Shown here one piece after another: positions 38,813-49,315 of a stretch of DNA of 64,000 bases. Under the pieces are notes generated by a model, which ran no database searches, had not been told where the DNA came from, and worked only from the letters and a program-made list of their open reading frames with translations. Location of the stretch: positions 7,674,099 through 7,738,098 of the forward strand of contig JAGGNK010006448.1 in the NCBI GenBank assembly GCA_017590115.1, in the 5' to 3' direction. Each line of letters opens with the position of its first letter. Position 1 is the stretch's first letter. The translations under genes and the position numbers were made by a program. The DNA is from Montifringilla adamsi (lineage: Eukaryota > Chordata > Aves > Passeriformes > Passeridae).

Positions 38813-38837
38813 TTTCAAGGTGTCCAACACCTTGAAA
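38813..38837. repeat. Perfect inverted repeat (11-bp arms, 3-nt loop)
   Basis: TTTCAAGGTGT, loop CCA, ACACCTTGAAA. The structure is not AT-only, so it is less likely to be a composition artefact than the AT palindromes elsewhere. Confidence 0.9.
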
Positions 38838-39331
38838 ATCCCCTCAGAGGAATAAAGGGAAAAAAATGTAAAAATCCTTCTTCTGCTTTAGGAAAGTATG
38901 CACATTACTTCAGTACTGTCTTTAAAAAAAAAATGTAGAGCATTCTATTCGTATCTCCAAGATACACAATTTTGTCAATTACTTGGTCACTCCTCTTATA
39001 GTTTTAGTGGGGAAAAAAAAGTCTGTCTTGGAACTCTGAAAAATTGTTCTAGAATTCAAACAATATGACTGAACAATAACTCCATTAACAAAAAGGATTT
39101 TTGTTATCACACCTATGCTGATATTTATTCACTGACTTTTGTCCCATAACTCTGGGTTTATATAGTCACGAAAAATAAACACAGAAAACATAGTATTGAA
39201 CAGGATAGGGTGAAAAAAAGACATAAAACACAGAACAAAATAAATTGAAAACATGGATATATGAGAGATAATTTTTTGTTTCAGATGACACATCATTAAT
39301 GGCTAGTTACAAAGGGTTTATAGAAATTAAG

Positions 39332-39348
39332 AAAAAAAAAAAAAAAAA
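39332..39348. repeat. A17 homopolymer
   Basis: Seventeen consecutive A. Confidence 0.95.
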
Positions 39349-39439
39349 GCTGTGACAATCCTGGTGTGTTTGTTGTTCAAAAAGCAGGATTCTGCTCCAG
39401 ATTCAGACTCAAAATGTGCCAGTCACAGAACTAGATGTC

Positions 39440-39820
39440 TAGGCTCCCTTTTAAACCAAGCGAGAATGTAAATGCTGTCAATAAGATCTAAACAGCTGTT
39501 TAGTGCATCCTAAAATAAATAATTTAGACAGCTGTGTCACTCTTTAAGCTTCAGTGACTGCATTTTCTACAGCGTAATTCAGTTATCCATTCATAAATGT
39601 CTAATGCTCTTTGAGGATCCGTAAGGCTTTGGAAACATATGCACGAGGTTTGCTGCAATGAGACCAAACCTGTACAAAATCTGATCCTTCCAGGGTCAGC
39701 TTCTGGAGGCAACAGAAGAAATGCCAGAGCACTTCAGGCAGCACCTCCTAGTCTAATTCTGCACAACCCGATCAAGTTTCGACTTCCTCTTCAGTCGGAG
39801 CAGAACTTGAACAGTTAAAT
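39440..39820. other. Single-copy-looking, less AT-rich block (candidate conserved noncoding element)
   Basis: It contains few homopolymers, several retained CpG (AAGCGAG, GATCCGTAAG, GCACGAGG, CCGATC, TTTCGACTT, GTCGGAG), two CAGCTG E-box cores about 50 bp apart near 39490 and 39530, and no resemblance to repeats I know. Retained CpG and complexity in an otherwise AT-rich desert can mark constraint, but that needs alignment to other birds. No open reading frame spans it. Confidence 0.3.
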
Positions 39821-40264
39821 TATCATATTAATTTCTGAAATACAGGATTGACTACAGAGAAAACGCAGGAGACAAGGTTTAAGGGTAAATTGTGGGATTT
39901 GCTGCAAAAAAAAAAACCTTTAAAAAATGTTAACCATAGCAATTTAATTCATATTCTTTCTTTGAGATTCCACATTAGAAGTGGAATTTATCTTACTAAA
40001 TGTGTATACTTAGTTCAGCTGCCGACTCTTAAGGTCTAGTGACATTACAATACTGTAAGATATTCTGCCTCACTCCTGGGTGACATTTTGGAAGGTCTTG
40101 TGTGTCTTTAAGTCCTGCACCCTTCTATTTGTGTCTGGGTCTCTTAGCTACTCACATGAAACCTATGTGGTAAAATTAAACAAACTTTATATGTTTACAT
40201 CCAAGTCCAGAAAGAGGCGATGGTGATGAAAGATAGTCAGGTCTTCCCGTTCATGTTCATTCTG

Positions 40265-40293
40265 AACACACACACACACCCACACACCCACCC
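40265..40293. repeat. (AC)n/CCCAC simple repeat
   Basis: ACACACACACACACCCACAC and a following CCCACCCTC stretch. Confidence 0.9.
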
Positions 40294-40439
40294 TCTCCCT
40301 TTCAGTCATCTCTGATACGTAATTTGGTTTACACTAAGGTAAGAACGCCTGGTAGCTATTGCAGGTGGAAAGATCTGAGTGTTGGTGTAATTAATGCCTT
40401 CCAGAGATGGGGAAGATGAGTTGCTTGTGATTGACTTCG

Positions 40440-40610
40440 GTACTCATCAACCTGCAAAAGCGTATAAATTGTTGCTGAAGACTCAGCCAACCTGGCCTCT
40501 GAAGGTTACAGGCAGCTCCTGGCTGGATGCCCCACCTCAGCAGGGACTCCTGTAGGATATATCCTAGGCAGGGACAGAGAATACTGACTCTTGTGTGGGT
40601 AAGTAAAAAA
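40440..40610 (+). promoter_or_regulatory. Possible LTR promoter/leader with TATA-like and splice-donor-like motifs
   Basis: TATAAAT at 40463-40469 is followed by about 130 bp of GC-richer sequence (GCCAACCTGGCCTCTGAAGG, GCTGGATGCCCCACC, GGGACTCCTG) and then GTGTGGGTAAGTAA, which contains a consensus-like 5' splice site (GT at 40599). The composition and order recall the R-U5/leader region of an avian endogenous retrovirus LTR, but I could not place the family. A host first exon is the alternative. Confidence is low. Confidence 0.3.
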
Positions 40611-43317
40611 GCTCCAAGATTCAGTAAAATACAGAGATAAAATCATAAAGCTGCCACATTTCAGCTTTCTGATTTTGAATTCTGCAAGGCCCCTCTATGT
40701 TTCTAGTTAAACCTGCTGATATTACAAGATTTTAGACGTAAAATCTACACCCAATCTGAGACTAAGTGGACCATGCCACACATAGGCTTCTTTGTGAAGT
40801 TTAGAAAGCAAGGGCATCTCAGTGAAGCTTATGACACATTGGGAGGGGACCACAACCTGAGCACATTGTAGTCCATTGTAGTAGTGCATGCAACTGCCTT
40901 GGCAGTATATAGACATTGTACCAGCAATACCTCTAACCACAATCATCCACATGATCATTATGTCCTACTTCTCATGCCCAGCTGAAAGCCTTCTTTCAAC
41001 TACTCTGCTACACGTGGTTAAGTATCTTTTAGACATCAAGAGACCCATTTGTCATACAATTCATGTCGTCATAGAGTAAATATCTTAACCTGATTGGATC
41101 ATTTGTGCACAAAAGCTGTTATCTCCAAAGGAATTCTGAGATAAGCAGTTCAGACACAGCTGTCAATACCGCAAACATTTACACTGAGATTCATTAATCC
41201 AAATATAGAATCAAAAATATCAGTGTGGACAGTGAGAACTCACTGCCCTTATCACAATGTTTTATCAGGCTTTGTGTCACTGGGAAAAACATTGATTTTA
41301 GGAAAAGAGAGGAAATTGCTCTGTTTAGCTCTATTATACTTGAAGCATGGAAATGTTTCTAAAAAAATTATAGATTATATGTGTGAAAACACTGGATTCT
41401 TTCTCAGGCAATAGAATATCTGCAACTCGATCTTATCTTAGAAGAATGCTGTATAAATCTCTGATTTGTCTAGCATGAAAAGGCTTGACATTTAGAAGAT
41501 CAAGTAACAGCAGTAACAAAACAAAATGTTTGAAAATTCTATCACACACTCACACACACAAAGCTTGAAGTGCTCAAACTGTAATTGTTTTTCTTGAAGA
41601 GAAAGGTGTGTCATTAAAAAAATCCAAACGTTTCAACCAATCAAGTAACCCAAAACAAGATGAATAACTCAATTTAGTTAAAAACTAAAATTTCCAAATA
41701 AACTTCAACTGAAGTCTCAGGTCTCAGAAATTATCTGTCTCCTAAATTACAGTGTAAAACCAATAAAGTAAAGAAATTTTAGAACTCATTTTCTCCTCTA
41801 CATAAGATAATAATAAAATGGTCACCTTGAGAAAAAGAAAGTGCAAATAGCAAGGAGGAAATATGAAACAAAGACAGTTGTAAATGTTAAAGGCACTGTT
41901 ATGTAAGTAAATATAAAATGTTTGCTGAGTATAGTAAGTAATTTGAATACATAATGAATTAAAATCTATTTAGATACGGTCAGGTTTGTTTGTTGGTTTG
42001 TTTGTTTGTTTTTCATTTGTACTTTTGGGTTTCATTTAAATGTGTGGCCATTTTATATAAATTACTGACAGTTACACTCGATCTGAATTCTACTGCAATA
42101 CAGTGCATGGTTGTAGATCTGGAAGGTTATTTCCTTTCTGTATGTGTAAACACCTTAAATGACTTCTAATAAAAATATCAAATAATTAAAACAACACTTC
42201 TGGCTGATATAAAGGGAGAAAATGAGCATAAGTGAATCTGACAAAAAATCATTGGGAGAGAATGAATTTTGATAAAGTTAAATGGAGTAGTTTCAAAGAA
42301 ATAATGCAGTTAGAGGATTTAAAATTACCTAAGTTATTAAATTAAGAACAAATGAGCTGGTAAGTTTAATTTTGTTTTATAAACAGTGTCCCTGGGACAG
42401 ATAAAGACAGGCAGCTGCAATACTCTGACTTTCTTGTTTGTCAGTGAATACTGAGGGCTGATGATGTAATTATTGCTGCTAACAAAGAAATTATCAGGTA
42501 TGAAAAATTAACAAAATTAGCTACTCACTCTTTGGAAGAATACTGAAAAAATGTTTGCTCTATTATGGGAAAGGGTACAATATCATTCATGTTTAGATAT
42601 CTTTTAACATCCTAATTTAGTATCTTATACCAGGAAGGTATTTATACTGCCAAGGTCCTCAAAGACTCTTAATCATATTTTGATTAATTTAATGCAATAT
42701 AGAATCTAAAACCACTTTTTTTTTCTTAATATTTCCTGGAAAATACAGGATGATGAGCTTTGGAAAACTTGTAACTGCTAGCAGGTGATGCATGTGGTTA
42801 CACAAAGGTTCTTAAGACATCTTCAACACAGAAAGATTCATTTGTGGAGTAGATATGGAGTCAAGCCTCGTGTCTCCACACACAGAGAGTTCATCGCAAC
42901 AGATATCCGGTGGCATACATATGATTCTAGTGATCAAATTATTAAGGTTGTTCTTGGTGAATAAATAAAATGAGTGATAGAGGGAGAAGAGGGAGACGTA
43001 TGAAAAGAGGGATGAGGAAGGAAAGAAAAAAAGAGAACGGGAAAATGTTGACACTGGAAAGTGTCAGGATGGACAGAGATGGGTCCCAGATGAGCATCCT
43101 TGTGTGGAGGCTCTCTTGCGTGCGTAAGTGGTAAGAAAGAAAGAAAGCATGAGGTTCCTTCTTTTTTTTCCATGCTTCTCCATTAAGACAGCACAATTGT
43201 CATTGAAGTCCTTTTAAATTCCTTTGGCTGGTCTTCGGTTATTAGTTTCAACTGGAGTAAACCAATCTGATGCAAGTATTGGACCTTCATTGGTGTCTAA
43301 GCGTCTATGCCTCTACT

Positions 43318-43588
43318 CTATTTAGTGTATTTAACACAACAGAGCTAATCTCTGTACAGATCCCTGAGGGACACCCCTTGTTACTGGTCTCCTTCTGGAC
43401 ATTGAGACATTGACTGCTACTTCCCCTCTGGATGTGAACTTGTCCACTTAACAATCCACTCATCAAATCCATCCCTCTCCAACTCAGAGAGAAGGAGGTT
43501 TCTGGGGGACCATGTCAATAGCCTTATGGAAGGCCAGAGGGATAACATCCATAGTTCTTCCATCTGATTCATCTAACAAGCTAAGTCT
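43318..43588 (-). mobile_element. CR1 LINE fragment, reverse-transcriptase region
   Basis: On the plus strand the order is: TTTAGTGTATTTAACACAAC, CAGATCCCTGAGGGACACCC, CTTGTTACTGGTCTCC, AACAATCCACTCATC, GACCATGTCAATAGCC and ATAACATCCATAG. These are the reverse complements of CR1 RT blocks, including the region for the conserved 'KAFDTVSH' motif (diverged at 43510-43535). Both ends are lost. Divergence is high, so this is an old copy, and it is not part of the CR1 copies at 48.6 kb. Confidence 0.75.
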
Positions 43589-46500
43589 GAAAATTATTGT
43601 TCTGCAGGAGATGGGCAGAGACACTTGGTCTGGACAGGTAAGAAAAACTTAAGTATTATAAAAAATCAGGCAGACCATTCAGCTAAAAGTGCTAGGTAAG
43701 CATCACTACTGCGTGTCCAAACCAATGTCAGATTTTATATAGCCACATGAAAGAAAGACCTCACATTGTTTCAGGATTGATGTACACTGAGTACATATCA
43801 GATATTTTCTAAGTACAGTTTTTCATGAAGTGTATATAGATGTACACACACATATACGCAAATATCCATACGTATTTATATGCATATATATATATATATG
43901 TAAATTTGAAAGTTTGAACCACATAAATTACTAAGATTCTCATCTACATTTAGACAGTCCTGAATTGTGCAAAAATAGAGTGTACACTGGTGCATGCATA
44001 AGGCTTCTGAATTTTGTCTTTGTCATCTATCATAGCTATAAACACATGTTGTGAATAATCCAGCTAGAATTTATAATCGCTCATTCTTTCATATACTTTT
44101 TAATACTTTCATGTAGTTAAACACAAATCCACTTCCACTCAGATATTTATCAGTTATTTCCATTTATGAGGCTAATTTTACAAGTTGGGCGACACTGCTG
44201 TGAAAAGAATTCTGTATTAACAAAATTGTGCTAAAACCAGAATGATTTCTGAGGTGTGTTTCATTTATAAATTGACAAGAAACATGACTTGTTTGTTGAA
44301 ACATACAAAAAGGTCCTTTTCAATAATATTTCAAAGCATTCATATGACAACTGTATATCCTCCCTTAATATAGGTATGTTATACCTCACTGTGTAATTGC
44401 ACTGATTTAAGTTAATAGATAAACAAAAGCAACAAAATTAGAGGCTATAATTTTTGAATTCTTCTATAATTTTTTGGTCCAGTACTGAATTTTTAATGAA
44501 GTTATATATGGACAATATATAGTGTCTTTTTGGGACGGCAGAATGTCTACAGTTGTGAATGTCTTCCTAGTATGAGATGAGAGCACAGTAGATTAAAAAA
44601 ATATTTGTGCTTGTCTCTTTTTTAATAGAAACACTGTTCAATTGGCTATAATAAAGAAATTACAATACTATAGCTAAAAAGAACTTTAGTAAAAAACAAA
44701 GAAGGCATTCAGCAACATATTTGCTAATTCCAAAAGTTTTAAAGTTTTACACACAAATAGGTTTCTAAATGTTTCCAATCAAAGTACAATACAGATTTAT
44801 TTTTTTTTAAGCAGGAAATAAATCTAATCTAATAGAGATCAGCACCAGCTTAGAACATTATTGACATTGTTATTGAAAACACTATTTGAAATCAACAATA
44901 TGTGGGCACACATGTATATCCTGCTGTATATATTGAAAGCCCTGCTTAGAACAGTGGATTTAATCCTGTACTAGGATATCTTTTGAAATGAGGCCCTAAG
45001 TGAGTAGTTGCAAAAAAGCAAAAATTCTTCAGCACAGACATGCCTAGAGCGTGCTATTGTGCTGAATGCAGATAACTCTGAGTGTGTGCTGGACCATGGC
45101 ATCAAGTCCTTGAAACATGGCACACACTGAAAGAGACTTGCAAAGCAGTTGTGCCTAGTGGACACCTAAGGTTTAATAAGCTTTTCCATGAAAAGATTAA
45201 ATTTAACTATAATATGTTTACGTGTTTTGTCTGAGTACATTTGTCAATATGAACAGTATATTCATATTACTTCTTTGCTTGCACTATTTATACTTCTTAT
45301 TCTTCCCTTCCTCCTTTCATTTTCCCCCTTTATTTCCTTTTTTCTTTCCTATTTTTTTAATGATTGATCTTCTTTCCCATCTCCTAAAAAGGACACATTC
45401 CTATATCCCCTTCTTATTTGCCTCAAACCTCCCCTGCATACAGGGCATAGTTATTCTCTTTTCTTCTGAAGATCTAAAATTGACTTATTTTATCTGACTT
45501 GGATTGTTACAGAATTCTGGATCATAATATTCAACTTCCTCAAGTTTTGATGGAATACAATGCATTCAGTTCTAGAGAGAAGGGAACAGAATAATGTGCA
45601 GCACTACAACAGCAAAAAATGCTCTTTGTTTATTTCTATAACACATGATATCATGAAGTGAGCAGCATAAATCTCATGTGAAAGTCAATATAAAAACTTA
45701 AGGTCAAGATGAGAGATCCTAATATTATATGAGAATATTTTTTTAATGATTTTTTGTCATCATTGGTAGTCATTTAAGATGTTTACACATACAGGTTGAA
45801 AATTACCTTCCAGACCCACACCCATGCACAATATTGCAGTAAAATTCAGATAGAGTGTAACTGTCAATAACTTGCATAAAATGGGCATAAAAAAAAAACC
45901 ACAATTTTTTTTTAGAAAACCACAAATTTAAACAAAATTCAAATAGGAGAAAGGAAAAAAAATCCTGAGCACATCTAAATAGCTTTTAATCCGTTATGCC
46001 ATCTTTTCGTTAAGAAGGAAATAAAATAGGAATATATATGAACATTATCAGTTTTTAACAAATGTAATTTTTAATAGTGCAATTGTATTATGCACTTGAA
46101 CAAGTAAGACAAGATTTTTTCATAGTGCTGTGCCCTATTTTCTATCCCAGAATCTGAGTTTTTTTCTTCAAATATTTTGCATTATTTTCTTTTTTGGTAG
46201 GTTTCAAGAGTGCTAAATTAATCCTGAAAATACAGGATAATGCAATGGCAGGTTTTTGATGAACCTCCTTCAAAACCTATTGGATCAGCTCAGAATATCA
46301 ATATACTCTAAATATCAGAGCTGTTAACTTAATTCATATCTCTAAGAGAAGTAAGGGAGGAAAAGGATTCACATGAAAGATTGTACAGGTAATGCATATG
46401 CAACTGCTTACCTCTATTCTGAGAGTCCTGCGTATGTGACATTTTCTTTATGAAGTCCAGTCCCCTTAGAACATGCTAACCTAACCACTCAGAACATGAC

Positions 46501-48601
46501 TCCTGACACTTAATATATTATCCATTATTAAGTTGTACATAGAGCTGTCTCTGATCACATTATGAATGTCAAGTAAGCAACATCTGTTTTATGCCTTTTC
46601 TCACAGTCAAGATGGTGCTTTTCCCTGTATTTTCTCCACTCTGTGGAGTGTGTGATACACATGGGCATTAGCAAACATGCTTAAAAACAGATCAGCTGCA
46701 TGGCAATTAAATCTATGTCAACATTTTTTAAGAGTTTTGAATTTTAATGTGCTATTACACATCCAATCTCTCCTCTCCCTTTTTTACAAGATTACCAGGA
46801 CAAATTTTGAGATGCTTGCTCAAGAGAGAAGTGGACAAAAAAGTGAATTATTAAGAAAAATATTGCTCACAATATTTGCTCACAAATATTGCTCTGCTGA
46901 ACTGTTTTGAATGTGCAGAATAAGCTAAGCCCTTTAGAAAACAGGACAATGGATCTGTATAATATCATGTGAGCTGAGTAACAAGCAATGAAAATCTGAG
47001 AAGGTGCAGCATGTACTTGGGCAATACAGAACAGAAAATGAACCATGCCAAAGAATCTGGAAATTTCATATTTTGAATATTTCTGAATTTTTCTCTCTGT
47101 TAGATTTTTTGGTTTGAATCAGGAAGTTTTTGTGTTTTCCAACAGTAGAGAGTACAGCTCAAATTAGCTCAAATTTTATACTTCTATGTGCATGGATTGT
47201 GTTTTGATAGTTTGTCTTCAGGGTTTATGCATTTTGTAGTTAATTTAAAATTTCATTAGACATTTATAGTCATTTCAGAGATGTTTATGTTAGTCAGATC
47301 ACATTGGGACATGGCAATGAAATCATATACAAAGATTAGCTCCACCCATCTAAGATTTAAGGTTTGACTATGTGAAGCAAGGGCTAATCCCAAGATAAGG
47401 CTTTAGGATCACTATAGTCTCCCTGGCTGGAACTTGCAATATGGGCTATGCACAGCTGTCCGTATATAGTTTATGGTGATATTCAAAGACCTCTCACATT
47501 AAACACAGTTCCTATTAGTTTGCCTCTTTATTTGTTCCTTGTTTCAAAAAACTGCAGAAAATTTACCACTTGCAAAATAGTTATCTCAATGGGAATAACT
47601 GCCTCTAAGCCTTACTACATTATACTGGATACAGCAACACAAAATTTAACAAGAGAAAAAGGTTAACCGGTGAGATTTTATGTAAACCTTCTTGATTCAA
47701 ATGGTCTTTTGATCACCATCATACCAAGCTGAAGACAAAGAAAGAATATTGATCATGTAGGTAATTCTTCTGAAGATCAATTTATGCATATGCAGTGACA
47801 TTGTTTGATCACAGGAAAATAGATAGGAATGAGTAAATGGTTTTGGTGAGAAATAAAATTTATTGTTGCATAGACATAGCTATTCCACAAAGTTTAGGAA
47901 GGGAACACATATTTTTCCTGTGAGGCTTTCAATTCTAGTCACATAAGCAGTAAATAAAAATGTCCTCTATTTTCTGCCCTGTAAGGTTGTTGCTAAAAAT
48001 GACAGGCTTGCAACTCCCCCTCTTTTGTCTGTCTCCCCTACCACTACATTAGTGTGGGTGAGTGTGTAGACTGCAAACTGCAAAAGCTCAGACTGAACTT
48101 TCCTTTCTAGAAAATGCATATTTCATTAATTGCTGTATTTCAGGTCCTTATTTGTGCTACATTGCTGGTCTAGTTTCAGCAATGGCAGACTAATGTTTAA
48201 TACATACAAGATCAAAATAAAGTAATTAATTACAAAATATTTCAAACTATTTTAACCCTTAATCGAACTTTCAGTGTGTGTTCAGAGGCATTATGCACCA
48301 GACTGAAATGAAGACATTTAATCAAGGCAACTAAAAAAAAAAAAAAAAAAAAAAAAGTGCTCTGTTTAGCTACAAACACTGTAAAATTAGAAGATATTTA
48401 GACTACAGTATTTGTATTTTATCTTTCAGTGTCTTTACAAAAGTAATAGTGAGAACACATGAAGAAAGTGAATTTCCTTTTTTTTTTTTTTTTTATGAAA
48501 AGATGGATATTTTGGTTATGAACTTGAAAAACTTTCCCTTTGGAATATCTGTAATTACATATCAGCAAATGTTCCTTTCTCTTTATTACTTTTCACAGAA
48601 A
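43589..48601. other. AT-rich noncoding stretch
   Basis: No gene or recognised transposon was seen. It contains a (TA)n-rich stretch (43850-43905), a pyrimidine-rich tract (45295-45360) that yields a Phe/Pro-rich open frame, and an A24 run (48333-48356). The block near 48110-48190 is repeat-free and could be single-copy. Confidence 0.55.
48333..48356. repeat. A24 homopolymer
   Basis: Twenty-four consecutive A. The T17 run at 48478-48494 lies about 120 bp downstream. Confidence 0.95.
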
Positions 48602-49050
48602 CAAAATCACAGAATAGCTGAAGTTCAAAGGGACTTCTTCAGCTCACAAAGTACTGTGCCTTTTTCAAGAAGGACCAGCTAATGCAGTTTGCCAAGAGTT
48701 GGGGTTTCAATGTCTTGTAGGTACAGACTTCAAAACACTTCTGGACAATCTATTCAAATTGTTGGTCCCCGCCACAGAAAAAAATTTATTTTTTTTTTAT
48801 TTAACATGGTGGCACATGTATCAAACTGATGTTTGAACCCGTTTCCTCCTGCTTTATCGTTAGATGCCACTGGATAGAGTATGGTTACATATTTTTTTGG
48901 TTCCTGCAAGAAGGTCATTATGCATATCTACAAGATTCCCCCTGAACCGTCTCCTCTCTCAGTTAAACAGTCACAGCTGTCTCAGCCTTTTCTTATATGA
49001 GAGATGCTCCCTTCATGGCAGTTTGCTGGACTTACTCCAATGCATCCATG
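48602..49050 (-). mobile_element. CR1 LINE 3' part, old copy
   Basis: The plus strand reads as reverse-complement CR1 from its 3' end inwards: ATCACAGAATAGCTGAAGTT, CAGTTTGCCAAGAG, AGATTCCCCCTGAACC, CAGTTAAACAGTCACAGCTG, TCTCAGCCTTTTCTTATATG, AGAGATGCTCCC and TTGCTGGACTTACTCCAATG. All landmark blocks are in the right order but carry many substitutions, an A/T-rich insertion near 48780-48800, and several indels. It is older than the CR1 immediately to its right. Confidence 0.9.
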
Positions 49051-49077
49051 AACAGTGTGTTGTACACGTGCATCATA

Positions 49078-49315
49078 TCTTAGAATCATAGAAGCAGAGA
49101 ATGGCTTGGTTGGAAGAGACCTTAAAGATCATCAAGTTCCAGCCCTGGGCAGGGTCATCTTCCACTAGCCCAGGTTGCTCAGAGCTCCATCCAGCCTGGC
49201 CTTGAACACCTCCAGCAATGGATCATCCACAGCTCCTCTGGGCAGCCTGTTCCCGTGCCTCACCACCTCACAGTAAATTTCTTTGTGATATCGAATCTAA
49301 ACATAGTCTCAGTTT
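49078..49315 (-). mobile_element. CR1 LINE 3' part, younger copy
   Basis: A second CR1 in the same orientation begins 3'-end first at TTAGAATCATAGAAGCAGAG. It continues with GGTTGGAAGAGACCTTAAAG, ATCATCAAGTTCCAGCCC, CACTAGCCCAGGTTGCTCAG, CCTGGCCTTGAACACCTCCA, CTCTGGGCAGCCTGTTCCCG and CTCACAGTAAATTTCTTTG. The blocks are closer to the family consensus than those at 48.6-49.05 kb. It ends (5' truncation) near 49315. Confidence 0.95.

Larger units (their letters stand above)
35353..43317. other. AT-rich noncoding stretch with hairpins and simple repeats
   Basis: No gene was recognised. It holds a G/T tract (36708-36822), two neighbouring perfect hairpins (37355-37428), a TG/CG microsatellite (38366-38420), a 25-bp perfect hairpin (38813-38837), a GC-richer single-copy-looking block (39440-39820), an AC repeat (40265-40293) and a possible LTR leader (40440-40610), each listed separately. 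Confidence 0.55.

Noticed and set aside
41540..41563. CACACACTCACACACACA as a CRISPR-like or telomeric repeat
   Set aside because: It is a short interrupted CA microsatellite with no spacer structure.
42934..43196. Overlapping Ser/Phe/Pro-rich frames, minus strand
   Set aside because: They are produced by a purine-rich (plus-strand GGAAAG/GAGAAG) stretch; the two frames overlap out of phase and neither has a domain.
45222..45497. 91-codon hydrophobic frame, plus strand, resembling a membrane peptide
   Set aside because: The hydrophobicity comes from a pyrimidine-rich TTC/CTT tract; there is no other sign of coding.
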